NCBI RefSeq assembly: GCF_000147335.1
Contig: NC_014501.1
Location: 4,108,001-4,172,000 of the forward strand
Origin: Gloeothece verrucosa PCC 7822
Lineage (GTDB): Bacteria; Cyanobacteriota; Cyanobacteriia; Cyanobacteriales; Microcystaceae
DNA length: 64,000 nt
Reading direction: 5' to 3'
Made by a program: the position numbers and the translations under genes. Below are positions 36,567 through 44,761 of the stretch, in pieces (position 1 is the first letter of the stretch; every line of letters starts with the position of its first letter). Under the pieces are notes generated by a model, which worked only from the letters and a program-made list of their open reading frames with translations, had not been told where the DNA came from and did not search any database.

Positions 36567-38042
36567 ATGAAAATACGCCACTTCATCTTATCCGCCTTTC
36601 ATCTGTCCTTACACTTCCCCTTCGCTACCGCTAATTATCCTCTATCAAAAGGAGAAAAATTCAAACTCGGATTGATTTATATAGTTTTGATTCTCAGTTT
36701 AACTTGCATAGCCTTTCCTTGTCTAGCTGGAACTAATCGTTCGGAAAAAATTATTAATGAAATAACCACTAAAAATCAATTTTTACTAAAAAATAATCCA
36801 GATTTATTAACTTATAAATATTGTAAAATGTCCGAATCTAATTCACCTTTCCCTTTTTATCGAGCAACTAACTATTTATTTTGGGAAGACTTAGCGAATG
36901 ATAGCAGATTGAAAAACTTTGGAAATTCTAAAACCCAAATATGGCTATCAGGAGACCTCCATCTTGAAAACTTGGGAACATTTAACAATAATTTAGAAGA
37001 AATTGTTTTTGATATTAATGATTTTGATGAATCTCTCATCGCCGACTATCAGTTAGATCTTTGGCGAATGGCCACAAGTATTATATTAGTGGCACGGGAC
37101 AATAACTTATCAAAAGAAGAAGCCGCCAGTGTGGTTGATGCCTTTACAGAAACTTATCTAAATACTTTAGCCGCTTACCGGGGTAACGATGATGAACTCA
37201 AAACTTATTTTACTGAAGATAATACTGAGGGAATGATTAAAAAATTACTCAATAAAGCTCAGAAGCAAACCCGTCAACAAATGCTGGATAAATGGGTTGA
37301 AAATACCGAAGGAAAAGCCCAGTTTAAAGCAATAGATCAAAAACTAGAAAAATTAACCGTAAAAGAAGACGTTATTCAAAAAGCAATGGCGGCTTATGGA
37401 AAAACTCTTGTAGGTAAACTCAGTGATAATCCCAGCTATTTTAAGGTAAAATCTGTAGCCAAACGCTTAAATGCTGGTTTAGGGTCATTAGGAGTGCCTC
37501 GCTATTATGTATTAATTGAAGGAGAAACAAAAGCGTTAAATGATGATAGAATTTTAGATGTAAAATATCAATCCCGACCAACAGCTTATGAGTATTTAAG
37601 GCTTAAAGACCAAGAAAAATATGATGCGGCTTTTAAAAATGATGCTGAACGTCATGCGATTGCTTATCGGGCATTAGTTAAACATACTGATGATTATCTC
37701 GGCTGGCTGAAACTCTCTGATGGTTACTATTCAGTGAGAGAATTATCTCCTTACAAAAAAGCTCTTGATACAGAAAAGTTAAATGAAGGCTCTAGCTTTG
37801 AAGAAGTAGCTAAACAATGGGGTAAAATATTAGCGACAGATCACGCTAGTGCTGATAAAGATTTTGATGCGGGAATAATTCCTTATTCTTTCGATAAACA
37901 GGTGGATGAACAGACGAAGGATCATCATCAGGAATTTAGAGAGTTAGTTAAAAAAGTAGCTTTTGATTATGCAGATCAAGTGAAAGCAGATTATGATGTG
38001 TTTGTTAAAGCGTTAAAACCCAAAAATTGTCCTGAAAATTAA
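36567..38042 (+). CDS. DUF2252 kinase-like protein
   Basis: DUF2252 proteins have the fold of aminoglycoside phosphotransferases and choline kinases. Here WLSGDLHLENLG supplies the catalytic-loop-like Asp and Asn, and FDINDFDES the metal-binding Asp pair. The 491-residue product has a hydrophobic segment at about 32-50 (LIYIVLILSLTCIAFPCLAG) ending in a signal-peptidase-like site, so the kinase-like domain may be exported, which is unusual for an ATP-using fold. No substrate is known. The preceding membrane glycosyltransferase block ends 85 bases upstream. Confidence 0.83.
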   Translation: MKIRHFILSAFHLSLHFPFATANYPLSKGEKFKLGLIYIVLILSLTCIAFPCLAGTNRSEKIINEITTKNQFLLKNNPDLLTYKYCKMSESNSPFPFYRATNYLFWEDLANDSRLKNFGNSKTQIWLSGDLHLENLGTFNNNLEEIVFDINDFDESLIADYQLDLWRMATSIILVARDNNLSKEEAASVVDAFTETYLNTLAAYRGNDDELKTYFTEDNTEGMIKKLLNKAQKQTRQQMLDKWVENTEGKAQFKAIDQKLEKLTVKEDVIQKAMAAYGKTLVGKLSDNPSYFKVKSVAKRLNAGLGSLGVPRYYVLIEGETKALNDDRILDVKYQSRPTAYEYLRLKDQEKYDAAFKNDAERHAIAYRALVKHTDDYLGWLKLSDGYYSVRELSPYKKALDTEKLNEGSSFEEVAKQWGKILATDHASADKDFDAGIIPYSFDKQVDEQTKDHHQEFRELVKKVAFDYADQVKADYDVFVKALKPKNCPEN

Positions 38043-38135
38043 AATTTGGGTAGGCAGTGTCTAGAATAAACCCTTGCATAAATCGAATTTTACTCAATAC
38101 AATCAATAAACAATTCATCAAAGGAGTGAACCCAC

Positions 38136-38819
38136 GTGACAATTATTTTAACCAACGATGATGGTATAGACGCACCCGGAATACGTGCATTACAAAAGGC
38201 AGTAGAGGATAAAGGTAATATTATTCTCGTTGCGCCAAAAGAACAATATTCGGGTTGTGGACATCAAGTCAGTACCCTTAAACCGATTCATTTAGAAAAA
38301 CGCTCTAAGAGCGAGTATGCTGTAGGAGGGACACCGGCAGATTGTACCCGTCTTGCTATTACTCAAATTGTTCCAGAAGTAAAATGGGTATTATCAGGCA
38401 TTAATGCCGGGGGAAATTTAGGAATAGATGTGTATATATCGGGTACAGTGGCGGCAGTTAGGGAAGCGGCTATACATGGTATTCCCGGCATAGCGATTTC
38501 TCACTGGATTAAGCGCCCTTTAATGATAGATTGGGATATAGCAACTCAAAGGAGCGCAAGAGTATTAAAAGAATTATTTAATCGTCCTCTGCCGCCTAAT
38601 AGTTTTTGGAATGTGAATTTACCTCATTTAGAACCGGGTTCACCCGAACCTGAAATCGTTTTTTGTCCTTTAGGAATTCGACCTTTACAAGTTAATTATC
38701 GAGTTGAGGGAGAGTTGTATTATTATCAGGGAGAATATGCCAAACGTGAACGGATTTCTGGGGATGATGTAGATACCTGTTTTTCGGGTAATATTTCAGT
38801 AACCTTGATTAGCCTTTAA
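38136..38819 (+). CDS. surE: 5'/3'-nucleotidase SurE
   Basis: Metal-dependent nucleoside monophosphatase involved in stress survival and nucleotide pool control. LTNDDGIDAPGI at the N-terminus carries the Asp-Asp metal pair, and SGCGHQVST and SGINAGGNLGIDVYISGTVAAVREAA the remaining site. The 227-residue length is slightly short but typical for cyanobacteria. The GTG start is supported by AAGGAGTG 12 bases upstream. Confidence 0.95.
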   Translation: MTIILTNDDGIDAPGIRALQKAVEDKGNIILVAPKEQYSGCGHQVSTLKPIHLEKRSKSEYAVGGTPADCTRLAITQIVPEVKWVLSGINAGGNLGIDVYISGTVAAVREAAIHGIPGIAISHWIKRPLMIDWDIATQRSARVLKELFNRPLPPNSFWNVNLPHLEPGSPEPEIVFCPLGIRPLQVNYRVEGELYYYQGEYAKRERISGDDVDTCFSGNISVTLISL

Positions 38820-38864
38820 ACTAAAATGAGCTAGATCCAAGGCAAGTTAAGCTTGAAAAAATGC

Positions 38865-39218
38865 TTATAAACTCCCTTCATTGGCTATGGAGAAGTTGTA
38901 GTTGTAAAGTTCGGTTCCAGTTTTCTTGTTAATCACAACAACGCGACTCGTACCGCGATCATACATCACACGAACTTGTCTATCTTCAGCCATAAACATA
39001 TTGCCGGAGGTTCTGCGAAGAGTCCCTCTAAAAGAAAATTCACCTTCTGTAATCTGAACGGCAATCTGATTAGCATTTTTGGGTGTCATGTTAGTCACTG
39101 GAGTTGGAGAGTTTGCCACTATCGTAGAAATCGGATCGACATTTTGGGCTTTTAAAGGTAGAACAGTCCCAACCGTGCTGATCAGGGTCAATGAAGCAAT
39201 AATTAAAGATATTTTCAT
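38865..39218 (-). CDS. Small exported protein, function unknown
   Basis: A 117-residue product with a signal peptide (KISLIIASLTLISTVGTVL, cleavage after KAQ near 25). The mature part is a predicted beta-rich domain (GEFSFRGTLRRTSGNMFMAEDRQVRVMYDR) found in small periplasmic cyanobacterial proteins, without a name I can give. It converges with surE and is read alone. Confidence 0.7.
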   Translation of the reverse strand: MKISLIIASLTLISTVGTVLPLKAQNVDPISTIVANSPTPVTNMTPKNANQIAVQITEGEFSFRGTLRRTSGNMFMAEDRQVRVMYDRGTSRVVVINKKTGTELYNYNFSIANEGSL

Positions 39219-39322
39219 GGGTTTTTCTGGTTATAATGCACCTTGCCCAGATTATACTGGATGATGGCTGCTAGTTTTGTCTACATTATCTTAAAATCCC
39301 TCTTAAGATAGTTGTCAAATTT

Positions 39323-40519
39323 TCAGGCAATACTGCCGCGTTTGCGAGCTTCTTTATAAGAGGTTCCCACATTTCGCAAGCCGGCTTTGAGCATTTCTTG
39401 CTCTAGGAGGGCAAAAAAACGAACTCGATCGGCGGCTTTAACTACCGCATAGTTATGGGCCTCGGATAAAGAGATAGGATAGCCATAGCCTTTATAAACT
39501 TGAGCTAACATCAGACTCAACGCTTGATCCAATAAAGTCGAATCTTCAGCCACCCAGGCCGGCATTTCTACACGAGCAATTTCTGTACCCACATGGACAT
39601 AGCAAAAATAAACCCGATGACATTCCTCATAACTATTGAGAATTCGCGCATGACTGCGCCATAAAGGCCCGCGTTGTCCAGGTTCTAATAAATACGCCCA
39701 TAGTGTCACATCTCGCAGAGGGCTAACCACTTGACAGGGCATTTGAGCGTCGAGGAGATCAGAACAATTGACAATACAATTAGGGGTAGGATGGGGGCAA
39801 GCATTTAAGCGGAAAAAATTAAGGGCTTCTAAACTTCTTGAAGCACTGATATAACCGATCATAGGAATTTTAGCCGCCTGTAGCTGTGACCAAGCCGCTT
39901 GCATGGGGGGTAAAAGGCGATCGCGGGCATCATGGGGTAAGGTTTCCAGAAACCAATAGACTAATGACCCATCTACCAGTGCTAAATTGGGTTCCCTGTG
40001 AGGTCCAGGAGGGTTAACCCAGCCGCAAGCCATTTCGGCTAACATTTCACTTTCTAGCACCGTGCGGCGATATCCCATCCATTCTTCTACCCGAATACCC
40101 CATTGTTTAGCGACATAAATATCTTCAGATTTATAGTAAACTTCGGGCACACTATCGAGGAGAGGATGTAAATTTTGCCCATAATGAAGCATCACGCGCC
40201 CGATATTAATCAAATAACAGTAGGCAATTTCATGATGAGACGGGGAAATTTGAGAGCCATCGGTGGCAAAAACGCTATGACTGTAGGGAGCAGGAGTAAT
40301 GGGGACGCGAGTATCGAGGGGTTCAACGGGGGTAGCGGTGGAAAAGATCAGACGATCGCGCCATTGTTCATGGAGTTCTATTAAATCTTGTTGTTTAGCA
40401 TGAGTCTGTCGAATCAAAACTTGAGCGCGTTCTAACCTTTGACGACTCGCCGTCATTTCTCGTTGAAAATGTTGACTAATTCCGGGAATTTGGCTGGCTA
40501 ACTTGGCTAAATCTAGCAT
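39323..40519 (-). CDS. nurA: NurA-domain nuclease
   Basis: NurA is a 5'-3' nuclease that in archaea works with HerA, Mre11 and Rad50 in resecting double-strand breaks; cyanobacteria encode a bacterial version whose partners are less clear. FATDGSQISPSHHE (about 86-99) and LALVDGSLVYWFLE hold the two Asp-bearing motifs, and the C-terminal part AEDSTLLDQALSLMLAQVYKGYGYP is also family-like. Length 398 aa fits. It follows rsgA by about 50 bases on the same strand, so may belong to the dnaJ-tusA-rsgA transcript. A HIP1 octamer lies within it. Confidence 0.85.
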   Translation of the reverse strand: MLDLAKLASQIPGISQHFQREMTASRQRLERAQVLIRQTHAKQQDLIELHEQWRDRLIFSTATPVEPLDTRVPITPAPYSHSVFATDGSQISPSHHEIAYCYLINIGRVMLHYGQNLHPLLDSVPEVYYKSEDIYVAKQWGIRVEEWMGYRRTVLESEMLAEMACGWVNPPGPHREPNLALVDGSLVYWFLETLPHDARDRLLPPMQAAWSQLQAAKIPMIGYISASRSLEALNFFRLNACPHPTPNCIVNCSDLLDAQMPCQVVSPLRDVTLWAYLLEPGQRGPLWRSHARILNSYEECHRVYFCYVHVGTEIARVEMPAWVAEDSTLLDQALSLMLAQVYKGYGYPISLSEAHNYAVVKAADRVRFFALLEQEMLKAGLRNVGTSYKEARKRGSIA

Positions 40520-40570
40520 AACTCCACATCTTTACATTTACTATTGCCTCTTGCCCGAGCTAACTTGGCT

Positions 40571-41716
40571 TTACCAATCGTCTTCTACATTATAAGCCTC
40601 TATCTCTTCTAAACTTTGATTTTCAAACTTTTGATGCAGACTTTGATGCTTTTTCCTTCTCGAGTCGCGGCGATATTTTTTACTCTCTAACTTCGGTTCA
40701 TATTGCTCTTGGCCTGAATCTTTAATTTTTAACTTTAAATTTGACTCTTGATCAGGCAATTGTTTAACAGTTTCAGTAAAAGCGATCACTTCCTCTAAAA
40801 ACTTCAAATAATACTCATATCGTTCCCAATCTCCCCTCACCAAACAATTCGGTTCATCTCGATGAAGACAATCATTAAACTGACAGTGAGCGTTTTCGAG
40901 CCGCTTTTTCGCTTCAGGAAAATAAAACGCCAACTCGGTTGGGTCACAATCTAAATCAGGTTGATTAAACCCAGGCGTATCTGCTAATAAGCCGCCGAGG
41001 GGCAACTGGAACAATTCTACATGGCGAGTGGTATGACGGCCTCGTTGCAGTTTTCCCGAGACTTGATTGACTCGTTGCTCAACATCAGGAATCAATTTAT
41101 TAATCAGACTCGATTTTCCTACTCCTGAAGGTCCGGCTAAGATACTAATCTTACCTTTTAAACGCTTCAGCAATTGCTCTAAACCTGTATTTTTCGCCAC
41201 ACTAATCAACACCGGCTCATATCCCCATTGCTGTAGGCGTTCTTGCCATTGCTGCTGTTGGTGTGGGGTAATTAAATCGGCTTTATTGAGACACAGACAA
41301 ATCTCTAGGGAGGTAGACTCAGCTTTGACTAAAAAGCGGCTTAACTGCCAAGGGTCTAGACTCGGTTCTTCTAGGGCAAATACTAAAACTATTTGCTCGG
41401 CATTAGCTACCGGCGGTCGTTGCAGTTCGGTTTTTCGCGGCAAGACTTGGGCGATCGCTCCTCGTCCATCAGCCAAGTCTATTTCTTCTATCAAGACCTG
41501 ATCGCCTACCATGACTTTTTGCCCTATTTTTTTCAGGCGAGTACGACGGGTACAGAGTAGAAGGGGGTGAGTTTCCCCCCATTGGGATTTTTCTACTGCT
41601 GTGGTTAAATCTAAACGAACTTGATAGAAATTTGCCTGGACTGCTACCACTGTACCCAGCAGTCCGGCCGGGAGGGATGCTGGTTGAGTTTCCTCTGTCA
41701 CAAAGGGATTGACCAC
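40571..41716 (-). CDS. rsgA: Ribosome small-subunit-dependent GTPase A
   Basis: Assists late 30S maturation and releases RbfA. An N-terminal OB fold (about 18-85) precedes the circularly permuted GTPase: LNKAD (G4) comes before GPSGVGKSSL (G1), then DTPGF (G3). The zinc site follows as CQFNDCLHRDEPNC. A highly charged C-terminal tail of about 50 residues (SKKYRRDSRRKKHQS) is longer than usual. It starts four bases after the TusA-like gene's stop codon and is probably co-transcribed with dnaJ. It contains a HIP1 octamer. Confidence 0.95.
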   Translation of the reverse strand: MVNPFVTEETQPASLPAGLLGTVVAVQANFYQVRLDLTTAVEKSQWGETHPLLLCTRRTRLKKIGQKVMVGDQVLIEEIDLADGRGAIAQVLPRKTELQRPPVANAEQIVLVFALEEPSLDPWQLSRFLVKAESTSLEICLCLNKADLITPHQQQQWQERLQQWGYEPVLISVAKNTGLEQLLKRLKGKISILAGPSGVGKSSLINKLIPDVEQRVNQVSGKLQRGRHTTRHVELFQLPLGGLLADTPGFNQPDLDCDPTELAFYFPEAKKRLENAHCQFNDCLHRDEPNCLVRGDWERYEYYLKFLEEVIAFTETVKQLPDQESNLKLKIKDSGQEQYEPKLESKKYRRDSRRKKHQSLHQKFENQSLEEIEAYNVEDDW

Positions 41717-41720
41717 TGGA

Positions 41721-41978
41721 TTAACGACGTACTATCAGGGCATAAAATTCGGTTTTATCTTGGATCATTTCAATATGATAACCCTCCATAGTTAGACTTT
41801 CTGGCACTTGTTCAATGGGTTCTCCTGGGTCTAGCCAAACCTCTAACAGAGTCCCTGGCGGCATCTTTTCTAACTTGAGTTTTGTCCGTACAAAATTAAT
41901 CGGACAAGGCGTTCCCCGTAAATCCAGTAGTGCAGTGGAAGCACTCATTGATGAGGGATCAAGATTTGTCTGGCTCAT
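41721..41978 (-). CDS. TusA-like sulfurtransferase (SirA family)
   Basis: An 85-residue sulfur-carrier-type protein. The N-terminal CPxx motif is present as [18 protein letters not shown], with the active Cys expected to carry persulfide sulfur. The two-layer alpha/beta remainder ([26 protein letters not shown]) is regular. Its start overlaps the dnaJ stop by four bases, so the two are translationally coupled. E. coli TusA acts in tRNA thiolation; here the DnaJ/RsgA context points to protein folding and ribosome maturation instead, as inference. Confidence 0.9.
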   Translation of the reverse strand: MSQTNLDPSSMSASTALLDLRGTPCPINFVRTKLKLEKMPPGTLLEVWLDPGEPIEQVPESLTMEGYHIEMIQDKTEFYALIVRR

Positions 41979-43102
41979 TTATGAAATAGCCCTCCTAAAA
42001 AGCCTTCTAATCCGCCTTTTCCATGACTATCCCCTTTGATTTTAGCCAGCTTTTCTAGTAACTCTCGTTCTTCAGGATTAATCCGAGTGGGAATAGACAC
42101 ATTAATGGTAATGAGATGATCTCCTCTAGCGACGGGGTTTCCGAGTTTGGGGACTCCTCGATTGGCCAAAGTTAACACCGTATTGGGTTGAGTTCCTGGT
42201 TCAATGGTTATTTCTTCAGGACCATCGACTGTATTTACCTTTAAACGGCAGCCGAGAATGGCCTGTAGGTAACTAATGGTAATTTCTGATTTGATATCAA
42301 CGCCTTCTCGTTGAAATTCTTCATCAGTTTCTACACTTAAGTATACATATAAGTCTCCTGGCGGACCGCCTCGAACCCCGGCATCCCCTTCTCGAGAGAC
42401 TCTTAGACGAGTTCCATTATCGACTCCGGCGGGCACTGTAATCTTGAGCTTTTTCGTTTCTTGCTTGCGTCCGGCACCGCCACAGGCTTCACATTTTTCT
42501 TCGATTACCTCACCTGAACCATTACAGGTAGGACAAACAGAAACTTGAGCAAAGGTTCCAAAGGGAGTCCGTGTGGCCCGGCGAACTTGGCCTGAACCGT
42601 TACAAGTTGAACAAGACCGAGCTCCTGTACCGGGTTTAGCACCTGTTCCCTGACAGATTTGACAGTTTTCTAAATGGCGAATGCGAATTTCCTTTTCACC
42701 GCCAAAGACGGCTTCTCGAAAACTGAGCTTAAAATCTAGTCTTAAGTCATCGCCTCGGGCTGGCCCTGTACGTCGTCTTGATGTCGTTCCGGTGCCCATA
42801 CCTCCGAAACCACTAAAAATGGTTTCAAAAATATCAGCGATACCGCCCATATCTCCATAATCAAAACCTGCCCCTGCCCCTGAAGAAACCCCGGCTTCCC
42901 CAAATCGGTCATATCTGGCACGAGTTTCTGGTTCTGAAAGGATTTCGTAAGCGCGGTTAATTTCTTTAAAACGTTCTTCTGCTCCGGGTTCTTTGTTGAC
43001 ATCTGGATGGAATTTGCGAGCCAAACGACGGTAAGCGCGTTTTATCTCATCTTTATCGGCATCTCGAGAAACACCGAGTATTTCGTAATAATCACCTGGC
43101 AT
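41975..43102 (-). CDS. dnaJ: Chaperone DnaJ
   Basis: Type I Hsp40 that delivers clients to DnaK and stimulates its ATPase. J domain residues 1-70 with HPDV near 32; Gly/Phe region about 72-112; four CxxCxGxG zinc repeats ([32 protein letters not shown]) between about 150 and 212; then the C-terminal substrate domains. Length 375 aa is standard. No grpE or dnaK neighbour and no CIRCE element were seen upstream. It leads the run with the TusA-like gene and rsgA. Confidence 0.97.
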   Translation of the reverse strand: MPGDYYEILGVSRDADKDEIKRAYRRLARKFHPDVNKEPGAEERFKEINRAYEILSEPETRARYDRFGEAGVSSGAGAGFDYGDMGGIADIFETIFSGFGGMGTGTTSRRRTGPARGDDLRLDFKLSFREAVFGGEKEIRIRHLENCQICQGTGAKPGTGARSCSTCNGSGQVRRATRTPFGTFAQVSVCPTCNGSGEVIEEKCEACGGAGRKQETKKLKITVPAGVDNGTRLRVSREGDAGVRGGPPGDLYVYLSVETDEEFQREGVDIKSEITISYLQAILGCRLKVNTVDGPEEITIEPGTQPNTVLTLANRGVPKLGNPVARGDHLITINVSIPTRINPEERELLEKLAKIKGDSHGKGGLEGFLGGLFHK

Positions 43103-43448
43103 GGTTATTGATACAGTGCTATTTTTATTTTCTCTAACTTTGGTCAGATGGGATTTAGTTTATTGTAGCTCTTTCAACAACGAACTATAAAGTAGACGAG
43201 ACCGGAAAAACCGTAGCCGCGTCTGGATAGCCTTCCCCAAAACGAGAGCGCGCGAGATTTTTAGGGTGTTTTTCGGGGGAGCGTTCCCGACGGGTTCCTT
43301 TGATGTTAGGTGGTTCCACAAGAAACGCTTGATCCTCAATGTCTTGATTGCTTAATTTTTGCTGATTAATTCAATTCTCATCGGGGCTTTTTTATTAAAT
43401 TATAGAATGTTCCAAGGGCGTTGCATCTAATTGATCTCCCCTACCCTC
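43103..43448. other. Gene-free spacer upstream of dnaJ
   Basis: Between the dnaJ start and the left end of the IS5 element I see no ORF, tRNA or strong hairpin. A GC-rich patch (about 43230-43310) is flanked by AT-rich DNA, and the dnaJ promoter must lie near 43103-43200. Nothing more can be supported. Confidence 0.5.
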
Positions 43449-43554
43449 TAAGAGGGTGTTTATAAAGTAAATCTAAAGACAAGAAAAAAATAGGCCAAAA
43501 ACGATTAATCTAATCTGGGTAATTGTTCGCAATCAAAAGTGAGGAGCGATCTGC

Positions 43555-43950
43555 TTGTATCCAAGTGATTTATCTGATGCCGAATGGGAATTGCTTGCCC
43601 CACTTATTCCAGCCGCTAAATCCGGGGGACATCCGCGTACTACAGATATTAGACAAGTCTGTAATGCGATATATTATCATTTGAAGACCGGATGCCAATG
43701 GAGATATTTACCCAAAAATTTTCCTCCTCCCTCCACAGTCTATAGTTATTATCGCAAATGGGTCAAAAAGGGGGTTTGGGAAAAAATCAATCACACCCTC
43801 CGGCAGATGGTTCGTCAACAGGTAGGGAAATCTCCGCAAAGTAGTGTAATCATAGCAGACAGCCAATCGGTGGAAACAACCGAAAAAAGGGGGATGTGTA
43901 TGGCTTTGACGGTGGAAAAAAAGTCAAAGGCCGAAAAAGGCAATTATTAG
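43555..43950 (+). CDS. IS5-family transposase, first frame (OrfA)
   Basis: Encodes the N-terminal half of the transposase: LSDAEWELLAPLIP, the helix-turn-helix-like DIRQVCNAIYYHLKTGCQWRYLP, and the first DDE Asp in IADSQSVETTEKRG. The start is TTG with GAGGAG eight bases upstream. After the AAAAAAGGGGG tract this frame degenerates, while the -1 frame continues the protein, so a -1 slip is needed for full-length enzyme. Confidence 0.85.
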   Translation: MYPSDLSDAEWELLAPLIPAAKSGGHPRTTDIRQVCNAIYYHLKTGCQWRYLPKNFPPPSTVYSYYRKWVKKGVWEKINHTLRQMVRQQVGKSPQSSVIIADSQSVETTEKRGMCMALTVEKKSKAEKGNY

Positions 43951-44336
43951 TTGATAGTTTAGGATTAATCTTGAAAGTAATTGTAGCTGAAGCTCATGGT
44001 CAAGAAAGAGTCTTAGCGGCGACGGCGGTAATGGAACTATTAGAAGAAAATCCCAAACTGCTTGAAAAAGTGGCTTTAATGTGGGTAGATGCTGGTTATA
44101 GTGGTGATAAATTTGCTCTGGCTATTTGGTTGATGATTCAAGCAAGAGTAGAAGTAATAAAGCGTTCAGACAAAAAATTTAAAGTTTTACCGAAAAGATG
44201 GATTGTGGAACGAACGTTCGGCTGGTTTAACTGGTATCGTCGTTTGAGTAAAGATTATGAAAAATTATCAGAAATGAGTGAAGCCGCTATTTATGCAGTT
44301 ATGACAAGGATAATGTTGCGTCGCCTCGTTTCTTAA
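43896..44336 (+). CDS. IS5-family transposase, second frame (OrfB)
   Basis: Encodes the catalytic C-terminal half: VYGFDGGKKVKGRKRQLLVD, the second Asp in WVDAGYSGD, and the Glu-bearing signature WIVERTFGWFNWYRRLSKDYE of IS5/IS427-type DDE transposases. A -1 slip on the upstream GGGGG run joins it to OrfA. Its own ATG is probably not used. Confidence 0.85.
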   Translation: MYGFDGGKKVKGRKRQLLVDSLGLILKVIVAEAHGQERVLAATAVMELLEENPKLLEKVALMWVDAGYSGDKFALAIWLMIQARVEVIKRSDKKFKVLPKRWIVERTFGWFNWYRRLSKDYEKLSEMSEAAIYAVMTRIMLRRLVS

Positions 44337-44452
44337 GATTGACTTTATAAATAGCCTCTTAGTCGAACCCTCTATCTTTAGTTGTCATGGTTCAGATTCT
44401 TAACCCTGCGTTTTTTGTTCTGGAGTTTTTCATCCTACAGTGTTAAGATAAT

Positions 44453-44480
44453 CCCATATTAACGTATTATTGGGATTATG
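44453..44480. promoter_or_regulatory. Inverted repeat before the ribbon-helix-helix ORF
   Basis: TAATCCCA and TGGGATTA form a perfect eight-base inverted repeat with a 14-base spacer, ending at the ATG of the small ribbon-helix-helix ORF. Such small DNA-binding proteins often repress their own gene through a palindrome of this kind, so an autoregulatory operator is a reasonable guess. Confidence 0.45.
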
Positions 44481-44612
44481 CAAAAATATAATCTGAGGCT
44501 TTCAGACAAGGAGTACAAAGAACTAAAAGATTTATCAGTTAAGACAGAGAGGTCAATCAACGAGCTTATTAGAGAAGCAATTAGACGGTTGGTTCAAGAT
44601 ACGCCAGAATAA
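44478..44612 (+). CDS. 44-residue ribbon-helix-helix (CopG/Arc-type) DNA-binding protein
   Basis: The short ORF reads MQKYNLRLSDKEYKELKDLS, then VKTERSINELIREAIRRLVQ and DTPE. This is a complete RHH fold: the basic beta strand (QKYNLRLS), helix A (DKEYKELKDLSVKT), a turn and helix B (SINELIREAIRRLV). RHH proteins dimerise to bind palindromes and commonly serve as antitoxins, plasmid or transposon repressors. No toxin ORF was found next to it. The right end of the IS5 element lies 120 bases upstream and a structured GC-rich stretch (about 44622-44690) follows, so it may belong to a decayed mobile element. Confidence 0.7.
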   Translation: MQKYNLRLSDKEYKELKDLSVKTERSINELIREAIRRLVQDTPE

Positions 44613-44761
44613 ATTCTGTCGTGTCGGGTTTCATCGGGTCCCTCGCGGTGCTAAGGATTAGAAATCGGAGGCTCTCACCCTCCCGTATTATTTGGGTAGT
44701 AGGGTAGTTTTAGGAAAAGTTGCTTACAATAAGAAAAAGGAGTCATCTGACGGGGCGATCC

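Larger units (their letters stand above)
43451..44359 (+). mobile_element. Complete IS5-family insertion sequence
   Basis: A 909-bp element. The left end AGAGGGTGTTTATAAAGT and the right end, read on the minus strand, AGAGGCTATTTATAAAGT are imperfect inverted repeats (16 of 18 matching). A TA on both sides (43449-43450 and 44360-44361) is the likely target duplication. Two overlapping frames encode the transposase. Both ends and frames are intact, so it may be active or recently inserted. Confidence 0.88.

Noticed and set aside
42742..43002. 86-codon frame inside dnaJ on the same strand
   Set aside because: It is an out-of-frame shadow of the conserved J and Gly/Phe regions of DnaJ.
43103..43448. 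CIRCE heat-shock operator upstream of dnaJ
   Set aside because: No TTAGCACTC-N9-GAGTGCTAA-like inverted repeat is present in the spacer.
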